Made by a program: the position numbers and the translations under genes
The notes under the pieces: generated by a model
Database searches by the model: none
The model's input: the letters and a program-made list of their open reading frames with translations, nothing else
Told to the model about the DNA's origin: nothing
Source: DATIUV01 sp049322755
Lineage (GTDB): Bacteria > Pseudomonadota > Gammaproteobacteria > Burkholderiales > UBA6910
Assembly: GCA_049322755.1 (NCBI GenBank)
Contig: JBMOQX010000040.1
Location: 15,446-79,445, forward strand
DNA: 64,000 nt
Direction: 5' to 3'
Part shown: in pieces, positions 54,317 through 63,869 of the stretch
How the letters are laid out: each line of letters begins with the position of its first letter
Numbering within the stretch: position 1 is the stretch's first letter

Positions 54317-54460
54317 CTGCGCTCTCCAGTGGCGGACGTGAGGCCGCCATTCTCCGCCGCAGCGGTGCGCGAGGGAAGTGGCCGCCGCCCGTGACCCGCG
54401 CGGCGCGCTCGCCTACACTGAGGTCCTTTGCACAACGCCCCGCCGGCCGGGAGACCGCCC

Positions 54461-55387
54461 ATGGACGAGATCATCCTGCACCACTACCCGCAGTCGCCGG
54501 TGTCCGAGAAAGTGCGCGTGGGTCTGGGCATCAAGCGCCTGGCCTGGCGCTCCGTGGAGGTGCCGCGGCTGCCGCCGAAGCCGGACCTGGTGCCGCTCAC
54601 CGGCGGCTACCGCCGCGCGCCGGTGATGCAGATCGGCGCCGACGTCTACTGCGACAGCCAGTGCATCCTGCGCGAACTCCAGCGGCGGTTCCCCGAACCC
54701 ACGTTCTATCCCGGCGGCGGCGCGGGCGTGCCCTGGGGCGTGAGCCGCTGGACCGACGGCGAGCTGTTCGACCTGGTGGTGCGCGTCATCCTCGGCCATG
54801 CGCCGGAGAAGCTGCCGCCGGAGTTCGCCCGGGACCGCGGCCGTCTCTACCTGGGGCCCCGCTGGGATCTGCACAAGGAGCACGCGGAGCTGCCCCACAC
54901 GCTGGCCCAGATCCGCGCCGAGTTCGGCTGGATCGACCAGCGCCTGGCCTCCGGCCGCCGCTTCGTGCTCGGGGACGCGCCCGGCTTGCCCGATGCGCTG
55001 TGCTATTACCTGGTGTGGTTCCTGCGCGGGCGCTGGGAAGGCGGGCCGAAGCTGCTCGCCGAATTCCCGGCGCTGGAGGCGTGGGAGCAGCGTGTGAAGG
55101 CCATCGGCCACGGGGAGTCCGGCCCCATGACCGCCGCGGAGGCGCTGGACGTCGCTCGCGCCGCGGAACCGGCGACGCCGGAGCAGGCCGACCTGCTGGA
55201 TCCGCAGGACCTTGCGCCGGGTATCGCGGCGAGCGTCGTTCCCGTCACCGACAGCGGCGACCCGGCGGTGACGGGCGTCATCCGGCTGGTGGACCGCGAA
55301 CGCGTCGCGTTGCTGCGCGACGATCCGCGCGTCGGCACCGTGTGCGTGCACTTCCCGCGGGTGGGCTACCGGGTCGCACCGGCGTAG
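54461..55387 (+). CDS. Glutathione S-transferase family protein
   Basis: A 308-aa protein. The N-terminal thioredoxin-like domain is LHHYPQSPVSEKVRVGLGIK with APVMQIGADVYCDSQCILRE (cis-Pro and the gamma-Glu-binding Asp-Ser). The helical C-terminal domain carries FVLGDAPGLPDALCYYLVWF. It is longer than typical GSTs (about 200-220 aa) because of an extra 70-residue strand-rich end (about 240-308). Function is probably glutathione conjugation or reduction of small toxins. It precedes the C39/ATP-grasp/GCS2 operon. Confidence 0.88.
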   Translation: MDEIILHHYPQSPVSEKVRVGLGIKRLAWRSVEVPRLPPKPDLVPLTGGYRRAPVMQIGADVYCDSQCILRELQRRFPEPTFYPGGGAGVPWGVSRWTDGELFDLVVRVILGHAPEKLPPEFARDRGRLYLGPRWDLHKEHAELPHTLAQIRAEFGWIDQRLASGRRFVLGDAPGLPDALCYYLVWFLRGRWEGGPKLLAEFPALEAWEQRVKAIGHGESGPMTAAEALDVARAAEPATPEQADLLDPQDLAPGIAASVVPVTDSGDPAVTGVIRLVDRERVALLRDDPRVGTVCVHFPRVGYRVAPA

Positions 55388-55519
55388 CGCAGCACGGCGC
55401 GCCCGGAAACCCGTTCCCGCCTGCGGCGGAGGAGGTTCTCCGGGCGGCAGGGCATAATAGGCGTCACGAATCCGGCGGCATGCCGCCGCCGGCGCCGAAG
55501 AACACGAAACTGCAACCCC

Positions 55520-56242
55520 ATGCTCCCCGTCACCCTGCGCCTGCCGGTCAGGATGCTGCCCCAGCCGGACGACGTGACCTGCGGGCCCACCTGCCTGCAC
55601 GCCATCTACCGCTACTGGGGCGAGGACGAGCCGCTCGCCAAGGTCATCGGCCGCACCCGCAAGCTGGAGCACGGCGGCACGCTGGCGGTGTTCCTCGCCT
55701 GCGACGCGCTGCGCCGCGGCTACGACGCCACCATCTACACCTACAACCTCACGGTGTTCGACCCCACCTGGTTCGCGCCGGGCGTCGACCTGGCGGAGAA
55801 GCTGCGCCAGCAGCGCAGGGTGAAGCGTGATTCCCAGCTGCAGCACGCCACCGAGGGCTATCTGGACTTCATCGAGCTCGGCGGGCGCCTGCGCTTCACC
55901 GACCTGACGCGCCCGCTGATCCGCGGACTGCTGCGCCGCCGCCTGCCGATCCTCACCGGGCTGTCGTCCACCTACCTGTACCGCGACGCCCGCGAGTACG
56001 GCCCCGACGACACCCCCGACGACGTGCGCGGCCAGCCCCAGGGGCATTTCGTCGTCCTGGCCGGCTACCAGCGCAAGGAGCGCAAGGTGCTGATCGTCGA
56101 CCCCTTCGATCCGGACGCCGGCGGCACCAGCCGCGGCGACTGGATCAGCATCGACCGGGTGCTGGGCGCGGTGCTGCTGGGCATCGTCACCCACGACGCC
56201 AACCTGCTGGTGATCTTTCCCCGCAACGCGAGGCGCGGATGA
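55520..56242 (+). CDS. C39-like cysteine peptidase
   Basis: A 240-aa soluble protein with a complete papain-like triad: DDVTCGPTCLHAIY (Cys21), QGHFVVLAGY (His176) and VLIVDPFDPD (Asp194). No transporter domain is attached, so it is a free-standing C39-type enzyme. First gene of an operon with stop/start overlaps: its TGA overlaps the ATG of the ATP-grasp gene. It probably trims or transfers a peptide made by the ligases downstream. Confidence 0.85.
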   Translation: MLPVTLRLPVRMLPQPDDVTCGPTCLHAIYRYWGEDEPLAKVIGRTRKLEHGGTLAVFLACDALRRGYDATIYTYNLTVFDPTWFAPGVDLAEKLRQQRRVKRDSQLQHATEGYLDFIELGGRLRFTDLTRPLIRGLLRRRLPILTGLSSTYLYRDAREYGPDDTPDDVRGQPQGHFVVLAGYQRKERKVLIVDPFDPDAGGTSRGDWISIDRVLGAVLLGIVTHDANLLVIFPRNARRG

Positions 56243-57711
56243 GCAACATCCTGATCGTCGTCGAGGAGCCGCGGCAGTGGCCGCTGCACATCCCGGGCGT
56301 CAACGTGGTGCCGGCGCGCGCCTATCTCACCGATCCGGCCTACGCCGAGGGCCGCTCGGACAAGGTGTTCAACCTCTGCCGCTCGTATCGCTACCAGAGC
56401 CTGGGCTATTACGTGTCGCTACTGGCCGAAGCCCGCGGCCACAAGCCGCTGCCGCGGGTGCACACCATCGAGGACATGCAGTCCCAGAACCTGGTGCGGC
56501 TGCTGACCGAGGACCTGGAGGAGCTGATCCAGAAGCTGCTCGCGCCGATCAAGGCCGACGCGTTCGAGCTCAGCATCTACTTCGGCCGCAACGTCGCGAG
56601 CCGCTACGACTCGCTTTCCCAACAGCTGTTCCAGCTGATCCCGGCGCCGCTGCTGCGCGCGTCGTTCAAGCGCCGGCGCGGGCGCTGGCGGGTGCAGGCG
56701 GTGCGGCCCATCGCCGCCAGCGACATTCCGCCGCAGCACCAGGCCTTCGCGATCCAGGCGGCGAGCGATTATTTCGGCGGCCGCTACCGGCGCGCGCGCA
56801 AGCGGCCCGAGGCGCGCTTCGACCTCGCCATCCTGCACGACCCGGACAATCCGGAACCGCCGTCCAACGAGAAGGCGCTGCGCAAGTTCGAGCGCGCCGC
56901 GGAAGCGGTGGGTTTGGAGCCCGAGCTCATCACGCGCGCCGATTACGGCCGGCTGGCGGAGTTCGACGCGCTCTTCATCCGCGACACCACGTTCGTCAAC
57001 CACTACACCTACCGCTTCTCGCGCCGCGCCGCCGCCGAGGGCCTGGTGGTGATCGACGATCCCGAGTCCATCCTCAAGTGCAGCAACAAGGTCTATCTCG
57101 CCGAGCTGCTGGACCGCTACAACGTGCCCACGCCCAAGACGCTGCTGGTGCACCGGGGCAACGTGCAGCAGGTGATCCCGCACCTGTCGCTGCCGTGCGT
57201 GCTCAAGCAGCCGGACGGCGCGTTCTCGTTGGGCGTGATCAAAGTGGAGTCGGAGGAGGAGCTGCAGGCGCGGGTGCCCGAGCTGCTGGAGGACTCCGAG
57301 CTGATCGTCGCCCAGGAGTGGCTGCCCACCGATTACGACTGGCGCGTCGGCATCATCGACGGCCGCGTGCTGTACGTGTGCAAGTACTTCATGGCCCGCG
57401 GCCACTGGCAGATCGTGCAGCGCGGGGCCGGCGGCGCGGCGGTGGAGGGTCCGCACCGGACCCTGGCGGTGGGCGAAGCGCCGGAGGAACTGCTCAAGGT
57501 GGCGCTCAAGGCCGCCGGCCTGATCGGCGACGGCTTCTATGGGGTGGATCTCAAGCAGGTGGGCGGCCGCTTCTTCGTGGTGGAGATCAACGACAACCCC
57601 AGCGTCGACGCCGGCGTCGAGGACGACGTGCTCAAGGATGCGCTCTACCGCGAGGTGATGGGCGTCATCGTCCGGCGCATCGAGGAACGCAAACGGAGCG
57701 CCCACGGATGA
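56239..57711 (+). CDS. RimK-type ATP-grasp ligase
   Basis: A 490-aa protein. The N-terminal ~190 residues are specific to this family (SDKVFNLCRSYRYQSLGYYV). The C-terminal half is an ATP-grasp fold with IRDTTFVNHYTYRFSRRA, SILKCSNKVYLAELLDRYNV, PCVLKQPDGAFSLGVIKV and the metal site GRFFVVEINDNPSVDAG. Such enzymes form amide bonds between a carboxylate and an amine using ATP, as RimK adds Glu to ribosomal protein S6. Overlaps both neighbours by 4 nt. Confidence 0.9.
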   Translation: MSNILIVVEEPRQWPLHIPGVNVVPARAYLTDPAYAEGRSDKVFNLCRSYRYQSLGYYVSLLAEARGHKPLPRVHTIEDMQSQNLVRLLTEDLEELIQKLLAPIKADAFELSIYFGRNVASRYDSLSQQLFQLIPAPLLRASFKRRRGRWRVQAVRPIAASDIPPQHQAFAIQAASDYFGGRYRRARKRPEARFDLAILHDPDNPEPPSNEKALRKFERAAEAVGLEPELITRADYGRLAEFDALFIRDTTFVNHYTYRFSRRAAAEGLVVIDDPESILKCSNKVYLAELLDRYNVPTPKTLLVHRGNVQQVIPHLSLPCVLKQPDGAFSLGVIKVESEEELQARVPELLEDSELIVAQEWLPTDYDWRVGIIDGRVLYVCKYFMARGHWQIVQRGAGGAAVEGPHRTLAVGEAPEELLKVALKAAGLIGDGFYGVDLKQVGGRFFVVEINDNPSVDAGVEDDVLKDALYREVMGVIVRRIEERKRSAHG

Positions 57712-58952
57712 CGGCACCCCTGCGCGCCTTCCGCGGCGTCGGCATCGAGCTCGAGTACGTCATCGTCGACGCGCAAACCCTCGCCCCGCGGCCGATCGCC
57801 GACGAGCTGATCCGCGCCGAGACCGGCGCCTACGTCAACGACGCAGGGCGCGGCGCGTTCGGCTGGTCCAACGAGCTGATGCTTCACGTGGTGGAGCTGA
57901 AGAACAACGCGCCGGCGCCGCGCCTGGAGACGCTTGCGGCGGGCTTCCACGCCGAGGTCGGCGCGGTCAACGCGCGGCTCGCGGCGTTCGGCGCGCACCT
58001 GATGCCCACCGCCATGCACCCCTGGATGGACCCTCGGCGCGAGGCGCGGCTGTGGCCGCACCAGTACGCCGAAATCTACGCCGCCTACGACCGCATCTTC
58101 GACTGCCGGCGCCACGGCTGGGCCAACCTGCAGAGCATGCACGTCAACCTGCCGTTCGCGAGCGACGCCGAGCTGGCGCGGCTGCTGGCGGCGGTGCGCG
58201 TGGTGCTGCCGCTCCTGCCGGCGCTGGCGGCGAGCTCCCCGATCGCCGACGGCGCGCCCGCCGGATTCGCGGACTTCCGCATGCACTGCTACCTGACCCA
58301 CGCGGCGCGCATTGCGTCGATGATGGGCGACGTGATCCCGGAGCCGATTGCCGGCGAGGCGGAATACCGGGCGCGCATCCTGGAGCCGATGTATCGCGAG
58401 ATCGCGCCTCTGGACCCGGCCGAGGTGATGCGCGACGAGTGGCTCAACGCCCGCGGCGCCATCGCCCGCTTCGACCGCCGCGCGGTGGAGATCCGCGTCA
58501 TCGACACCCAGGAGTGCCCGCGCGCCGACCTGGCGGTGGCCGCCGCGACGGTGGCCGCCGTGCGCGCGTGCTACGACGGCCGCTGGGCGGCGCTCATCGA
58601 GCAGCAGCACTTCCCGGCGCGCCGCCTGCTCAAGCTCCTGGGCGCCTGCATCCGCGACGCCGAGCGGGCGGTGATCGACGACGCGGACTACCTGCGCCTG
58701 CTGGGCTATCCCGGGGCGCGCTGCACCGCCGCCGAACTGTGGTGGCACCTGCTGCAGGAAACCCTGCCGCGGGGCAGCCGCGCGGCGGCGCCCTGGCGCG
58801 AGCCGCTGGACCTGATCCTCACCCAGGGGCCGCTCGCCCGGCGCATCCTGGACGCCGTGGGAAAGCAACCGTCGCGGGCGCATCTGGAGGCGGTGTACCG
58901 GGGGCTGTGCCACTGCCTCGCCGAGGACTGGCTGTTCCGCGACCTGCCCTGA
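57708..58952 (+). CDS. GCS2-family glutamate-cysteine-ligase-like enzyme
   Basis: A 414-aa carboxylate-amine ligase of the GCS2 family (YbdK-like). The ATP/Mg core is seen in GVGIELEYVIVDAQTL, LMPTAMHPWMDPRREARLWP, QSMHVNLPF and RAVEIRVIDTQECPRADLA. Known members join Glu to Cys or other amines, so this one probably activates a glutamate-like acid. The start overlaps the stop of the ATP-grasp gene (ATGA) and its own stop overlaps the next start. Two ATP-dependent ligases plus a protease in one coupled operon imply a small-peptide or protein-tagging pathway. Confidence 0.88.
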   Translation: MTAPLRAFRGVGIELEYVIVDAQTLAPRPIADELIRAETGAYVNDAGRGAFGWSNELMLHVVELKNNAPAPRLETLAAGFHAEVGAVNARLAAFGAHLMPTAMHPWMDPRREARLWPHQYAEIYAAYDRIFDCRRHGWANLQSMHVNLPFASDAELARLLAAVRVVLPLLPALAASSPIADGAPAGFADFRMHCYLTHAARIASMMGDVIPEPIAGEAEYRARILEPMYREIAPLDPAEVMRDEWLNARGAIARFDRRAVEIRVIDTQECPRADLAVAAATVAAVRACYDGRWAALIEQQHFPARRLLKLLGACIRDAERAVIDDADYLRLLGYPGARCTAAELWWHLLQETLPRGSRAAAPWREPLDLILTQGPLARRILDAVGKQPSRAHLEAVYRGLCHCLAEDWLFRDLP

Positions 58953-59352
58953 TGGCCGCGGACGAGCGCCGGGCGATGCCTTCCTGGTCACCTGCGAGCA
59001 CGGCGGCAACCGGGTCCCCGCCCGCTGCCGGACGCTGTTCCGCGGTCACGAGGCGCTGCTCGACAGCCACCGCGGCTACGACCCCGGGGCGCTCACGCTC
59101 GCGCGCGAGCTCTCCGCCGCGCTCGGCGCGCCGCTGGTGATCTCCACGGTAAGCCGGCTGGTGGTGGACATCAACCGCTCGCTGCGCCACCCGTGGCTCT
59201 TCTCCGACGCGACGCGCGGCGCGCCGGCCGCGGTCCGCGCGGAAATCGTCGCGCGCAACTACCTGTCCTACCGCGACGAGGTCGAGCGCCTCGTGCGAAC
59301 CGCGGCATCGCGCGGCGTCGCCGCATTGCTGTCGGCGTGTGGGCGCCGCTGA
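58952..59352 (+). pseudogene. Broken N-formylglutamate-amidohydrolase-like gene
   Basis: The ATG at 58952 overlaps the stop of the GCS2 gene, as expected for a fourth operon member. After MAADERRA the frame must shift by one base (near 58973) to read AFLVTCEHGGNRVPARC, then HRGYDPGALTLARELSAALG and RLVVDINRSLRHPWLFSD. These are the Zn-binding features (CEHGGN, DxNR) of the FGase family. The reading stops at 59352 after about 130 residues, half the usual 240-260, and unrelated sequence follows. The gene is both frameshifted and 3'-truncated. Confidence 0.75.
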
Positions 59353-59389
59353 GCGCCTACGGAATCTGGCGAATGCCCTCGGTGCGGCC

Positions 59390-59915
59390 CTGGCGATTCG
59401 CCGCGTCGGAGCGGCCAGGCAGTACCACCGCCACCCTCGGCGCGCGGTTCCCGCAGGCGGTACTTGAGCACCGCTGCGTTCTCCGGGCGGGCGCGCGAGG
59501 AACTTCTGCCCCGCCGAAAGAGGCTTCCGACCCAGATTGGCAAACCGGTAGAGGACTTTCAGCTGCTTGAGGCTGATCAGCCCCTGCATTTCCTGCGCCG
59601 CCACCAGGTGATCGATCACCGCCACCGGCCCGTCGTTGACGTACTTGCCCGGATAGCCTGGTTCTTCTTCGTAGCGCTGCTGGAACAGTCGATAGCGGTG
59701 GCGGTAGAGCGCTGCTGCCGGCCGAGCGTCGGCGGCCTGCGCCAGTGTGGCATAGGGCGCATAGCGCGCTCCGTTGGACGGTGCAATCATGATCGCATCG
59801 TCCTTGCGTGTGACCTGAATCTGCCTGCCCAACGGTTTCACTGGCGGCGCGCGCCGCGCCACCTTCTGCCACCGCAAGTTGTCCACGGCCCTCACGAGCC
59901 AACGGGTGATGCCCA
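59390..59915 (-). pseudogene. Degraded DUF3014 gene
   Basis: The recognisable core is LVRAVDNLRWQKVARRAPPV, KPLGRQIQVTRKDDAIMIAP, SNGARYAPYATLAQ and GYPGKYVNDGPVAVIDHLV, with the end PENAAVLKYRLRE in a different frame. This is the DUF3014 pattern. The N-terminal part (normally a membrane anchor) is missing, and at least one frameshift splits the C-terminus near 59510. It abuts the truncated FGase-like gene tail to tail. Confidence 0.65.
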
Positions 59916-60648
59916 CGAGTACAGACGCCCCAGCGCCTCCGCGCCGGCTGGTTCGGCGTCCGTTTGGTTCGCAGGGGCGATCGCCGCGGCCCCTGCGCTG
60001 ATTGGACGGACTCCGGCACGGCATGTGGCGCGCGGTATGTTGAACAATCAAAGGCATGGTGCGAAGAACGTCGATCGGCACCAACGCCGAACGGAATACT
60101 AGGCTACCAGGCAACAATCAAGGCACGGTTCCACAGCTCTCCGCGCTCACGCGAATTCAGCTGTTACCGGTTCGCTATGAGAAGGGAAACACCCACGCGC
60201 GCCATCGACTCGCCAAAGGGATGGGCGAACATCCCCGGTCTCGACGGTTCGAGGAGTTCCCAGTAGCAATCTGGCAGTGCCATCTTCCATCCCAACTCCG
60301 TCGGGCTTGGGGTACCCGACGAATAAGGCCCCCTGAGCCTCCGGGGTACACATGACGTCACGACAAACGGGATCTCTCGGAAATGTCGAGCCCCCGGTTG
60401 TACTTGACGTCCACCCGGGCCCGCGGCAGATTCGCCGTGCCCTCAGGCTCATGCCTCTCTGAATTTGCACCTTGTTCCTCGGCATCGCTTATCACTTTGT
60501 GAAATCAAGCAATGCCAGCTTGCTACCCTCCACTGGCTTACTAGCTGAGCCTCATACGCAACCAAGATTCGGGTTGCGTTACATTTTCGCTAATTCTCGT
60601 CCCGAAGCGTCACGCGAAGGAGGTTTGCAAGCGGCTCCTAAGGGGACG
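59916..60648. other. Gene-free, scrambled region
   Basis: A 733-bp stretch of lower GC than its surroundings with no supportable gene. Short open frames on both strands (for example one reading MALPDCYWELLEPSRPGMFA on the minus strand) have no recognisable family and probably are fragments. It marks the junction between the peptide-ligase operon and the hydrolase region. Confidence 0.5.
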
Positions 60649-61533
60649 TCAGTAGGCGACCTCCTGCACCGCGACCACCACCTTCTCCGGACGCTCGCGT
60701 TGTGGGAAGTGGCCCACGCCCTCGAGCACCTCGCGCCGGTAGCCGGCGGTGAACAGCGCCTCCTTCCCCTCCGAGGTCTCCGGCAACGTCGCCCCGTCCT
60801 CGGCCCCGTGCAGCATCACCGTGGGCACGTTGATCAAGGCCGACGAGGACAGCCGCCGCTCCAGCTGGTCGTAGCGCGGATCGCCTTCGGCATAGCCCCA
60901 GCGATGACGATACGAGTGGATACTGATCTCCAGCCAGTAGGGGTTGTCGAAGGAGACGGCGGTGGCGTCGAACTCCTCCTCAGTGTAGCGCCAGGACGGC
61001 GCCCACAGCCGCCACAACCGGCCGGTGAAATCGCGCCGGTCCCGGGCGAGCGCCTCACGGCCCCGCTCCACCGCAAAGTACCAGTGGTACCAGTACTGGC
61101 GGGCTTGGTGGAAGGAGAGCGGCTGATCCGGGTTGCTCGTGCCATGCCCCACCGAGAGGGTCACCATCCCGCGGATGCGCTCGGGGATCAGGGTTGCCGC
61201 GACGTAGGCCGCCCGCGCACCCCAGTCATGGCCGACCAGCAGGAAGTCGCTGAGCCCCAGCGCCTCCGAAAACTCCACCACGTCCTGCCCCAGCGCCGCG
61301 ATCTGCCCACTGCGCACCGTGCCGGGATCGCGAAAGCGGGTCGGCCCGAAACCGCGCAGGTACGGGCGCACGACACGGTAGCCCTCCTCCACGAGGCGCC
61401 GCGCCACTGCGTTCCAGGTCAGCGCGTCGTCCGGCCAGCCGTGCACCAGCACCACCGTCGTCGCATCGGGAGCGCCGTCCTCGAGGTAGCCCAAGCTCAG
61501 CACGGAAGTCTCGATGGTTCGAAGATTGATCAC
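60649..61533 (-). CDS. Alpha/beta hydrolase (epoxide-hydrolase-like)
   Basis: A 294-aa enzyme if GTG 61533 is the start (an ATG at 61587 would add 18 residues). It has the oxyanion motif HGWPDDALTW, the nucleophile elbow GHDWGARAAY (Asp103) as in epoxide hydrolases and haloalkane dehalogenases, and a C-terminal catalytic His in EGVGHFPQRERPE. The lid domain (about 125-215) is Trp/Tyr-rich (QYWYHWYF, WRLWAPSW), suggesting a hydrophobic substrate. Monocistronic. Confidence 0.88.
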   Translation of the reverse strand: MINLRTIETSVLSLGYLEDGAPDATTVVLVHGWPDDALTWNAVARRLVEEGYRVVRPYLRGFGPTRFRDPGTVRSGQIAALGQDVVEFSEALGLSDFLLVGHDWGARAAYVAATLIPERIRGMVTLSVGHGTSNPDQPLSFHQARQYWYHWYFAVERGREALARDRRDFTGRLWRLWAPSWRYTEEEFDATAVSFDNPYWLEISIHSYRHRWGYAEGDPRYDQLERRLSSSALINVPTVMLHGAEDGATLPETSEGKEALFTAGYRREVLEGVGHFPQRERPEKVVVAVQEVAY

Positions 61534-61749
61534 TGGCCTTCTTTCTTTCTCATTGATGAGGGCGCTCTGAAGCCCAGCGCCGAACACCCCTAGTCGACCG
61601 GCTCAATCAGCGGATCCGGGTTGGCGAAGGTCGAGCCGCGCAAGGTTGACTCCCCACCCATCGGCCACCTTGCGGGGCTTGGTTGGGAGGCCGTAATGGC
61701 GCGACCGATCGAACAACGAGAGGTTGGGAGCGAGCATCGAATGGAAGAA

Positions 61750-62244
61750 TCACATCATGGCTTGCGCGACTTCCTTGGGCCTCTCCCGGGTCACGAAGTG
61801 GCCGCAATCCAGCACGAGGACCGCCTCCAGTCCGGGGACGTGATCTTCCATGCCGACGCAATACTCAACCGGCTGCCTCGGATCGTGCTCACCGTGGATG
61901 TAAAGCACTGGCATGGTGAACCGCGAGTAGTCCACCCCTTTGCTCTTTGGAATGTCCCGAAAATAACGCGTGACCGATTCGGCAACTCCCGAGCAGGAGA
62001 ACTCGTTGACAATCTGCTGAATCTCCTCCTCGCTGGGCCGCATCTCCGACTTGCACGAGGTGTCGAACCAGACGCGAACATAGGCGTCCGCGTTCTCCAT
62101 CAGGTAACTGTGCTTATCCGGATTATTCGTGTTCCATTGGTGATGCAAGGCATTGCGAGGATCGTACTTGTGCAGCGACAGGCTGCAGCGCACGTAGCGC
62201 TCGACGCGTTGCGGCACCTGATCGCAGACGTGGTCGCCCACCAT
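61750..62244 (-). pseudogene. 5'-truncated alpha/beta hydrolase
   Basis: A 164-codon frame from ATG 62244 that corresponds to the C-terminal half of an alpha/beta hydrolase: a lid-like helical part, then FTMPVLYIHGEHDPRQPVEY (acid strand) and VLVLDCGHFVTRERPKEVA (catalytic His). The oxyanion and nucleophile segments expected upstream are absent, because the DJ-1 gene ends 12 bp before. It has a weak GGGG ribosome site so a fragment could be made, but it cannot be a complete enzyme. Confidence 0.65.
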
Positions 62245-62255
62245 GACACCCCAGT

Positions 62256-62795
62256 TCAGGCGGCGGCCGATTTTGCCTCTGAAAGTGCAGTCAGAATCGC
62301 AGCGCAGAAGGCGGGAATATCGGCCGGCTTCCTCGATGTCACCAGGTTTCCGTCGCGAACGGCGGACTCGTCCAATACCGTTGCGCCGGCATTGCGCAGA
62401 TCGTCACGGATCTGGGCGGCACCCGTCACCCGTTTGCCTCGAATGACGTCCGCCGAAGCCAGCATCCAACTGCCGTGGCAGATCGCCGCGACGACATCGC
62501 CGCGAAGCGCATGGTCTCGCACCAGCGCCACCAGATCCTGGTTGGTTCGCATGAGGTCCGGGGCATATCCGCCCGGTATCACGACCGCGTGAAAGTGCAT
62601 CTTGACCGCGTCCAGGGCAGAGATCTCGGCCTGCACCGGGTATCCGAGTTTGGAAGTGTATTTCTGGGGCTCTGGACCGACGATGCACACCCTGGCACCC
62701 GCTTCCTGAAAGCGGTAGATCGGGTACCACACTTCCATCTCCTGGTAGTTGTTCTCCACCAGGATCGCAACGGACTTCTCGGACAGCTGGGACAT
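62256..62795 (-). CDS. DJ-1/PfpI family protein
   Basis: A 179-aa glutamine-amidotransferase-like fold. The nucleophile elbow AAICHGSWML carries Cys106 followed by His, with the acidic helper in the strand ILVENNYQEMEVW (Glu19 region) and VIPGGYAPDLMR. Relatives act as glyoxalase III, isocyanide hydratase, or general stress proteins. ATG 62795 has GGAGG five bases upstream; an ATG four codons earlier is possible. The 11-bp gap to the truncated hydrolase suggests that a deletion joined them. Confidence 0.92.
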   Translation of the reverse strand: MSQLSEKSVAILVENNYQEMEVWYPIYRFQEAGARVCIVGPEPQKYTSKLGYPVQAEISALDAVKMHFHAVVIPGGYAPDLMRTNQDLVALVRDHALRGDVVAAICHGSWMLASADVIRGKRVTGAAQIRDDLRNAGATVLDESAVRDGNLVTSRKPADIPAFCAAILTALSEAKSAAA

Positions 62796-63034
62796 GGAGG
62801 CCTCCATTTGGCTCGGCGAGGGGCGGACTTCGCCGGCTTTGCGACCTGGTCATGCGAGGCGGCGAACACCGGGTAGTCCGGGATGGTGATTCTATGCAGG
62901 CCGACAGCGGTCGTCTGTCAATCACTTTACAAATTCGGCCTACACGCCAAGCCATATGCCCTGCACGGCACACTGCTTGGGAGCCTCCGCTTTCCTCTGT
63001 TATTGAAAGGGAGATGCCCACGTGCCGGAGGGAA

Positions 63035-63760
63035 TCAAATTGTCTGGAGCAATCCGAAGGTCGCCACGCCCACGACCAGCAGTAAGACCGCTCGACGCAC
63101 CACTACGTCGCTTGCCCCTCGCTGGGTCCGGCTTCCGAATACGGTTCCCAGAAGATAGGCCGGCGTCAGAACCGAAATCGTGGCCGCGTCCCCCGTTCCC
63201 AACGTCCCATTCAACATTAGGAGGGCGATCAGCAGGACCGTGGCGAAGAACACCCAGATGATGAAGTTCGCCCGATTCTGAGCAGCAGAGTGAGAGCTGG
63301 CCGCCAGAAACACTGGCGTCACGGCAGCAATGGCGGTCGCACCCATGACCAGCCCGCTGAAGCCGCCGACCCCTCCCAGCGTGCGGGGCCCCAGCGGACG
63401 AGGGTACCGCCAGCCGGTCAAGAGAATCAGGGCGGCGACCAGGATTGTCGCCGAAATAACCCGCTTCATGAGGACGGGGTCGGCCTGAAGAAGCAGATAG
63501 GTCCCGATCGGCATGCCGATGAGGGTGCCGATCGTCATGGGCATGACCACTTCCCGGGAACTGTGCCGCCGGGCCTCGGGCAGAAGATGAACATTGGAAA
63601 AAATATCCACCCACATCATGACTGCGATGCTGACGGCGGGAGAAAAATACCCGTTCAGAATCGGTAACATGAACAGCGGACCGCCAAAACCTGCGAAGCC
63701 TCTCAGAAATCCGCCGATCACCGATATGGGGACGAGAACGGCCAGCGCTGATGCGTCCAT
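63035..63760 (-). CDS. TauE/SafE-family membrane exporter
   Basis: A 241-aa inner-membrane protein with about seven to eight helices and the family repeats: VIGGFLRGFAGFGGPLFMLP near the N-terminus and GGVGGFSGLVMGATAIAAV in the second half. Family members export sulfite, sulfoacetate or other organic anions. ATG 63760 follows AAGGG with a six-base gap. The nearest genes do not show the substrate. Confidence 0.88.
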   Translation of the reverse strand: MDASALAVLVPISVIGGFLRGFAGFGGPLFMLPILNGYFSPAVSIAVMMWVDIFSNVHLLPEARRHSSREVVMPMTIGTLIGMPIGTYLLLQADPVLMKRVISATILVAALILLTGWRYPRPLGPRTLGGVGGFSGLVMGATAIAAVTPVFLAASSHSAAQNRANFIIWVFFATVLLIALLMLNGTLGTGDAATISVLTPAYLLGTVFGSRTQRGASDVVVRRAVLLLVVGVATFGLLQTI

Positions 63761-63813
63761 TTCAAGCCCTTGTCTCGATCCCGATGCTTTACCTGTTGCT
63801 GATGCCACCAAAG

Positions 63814-63851
63814 CGAAAGAGACGCCCACGTAACGCCGGACGCCTCTTTCG
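63814..63851 (-). terminator. Probable intrinsic terminator of the right-hand gene
   Basis: On the minus strand, CGAAAGAGGCG and CGTCTCTTTCG pair at 10 of 11 positions around a 16-nt loop, 19 bp downstream of the stop at 63870. The following T tract is short. Confidence 0.5.
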
Positions 63852-63869
63852 TCGTGACAGTTGCTCGGC

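Noticed and set aside
61589..61660. A minus frame MGGESTLRGSTFANPDPLIE ending in TAG
   Set aside because: It could be the last codons of a lost gene, but there is no recognisable family and too little sequence.
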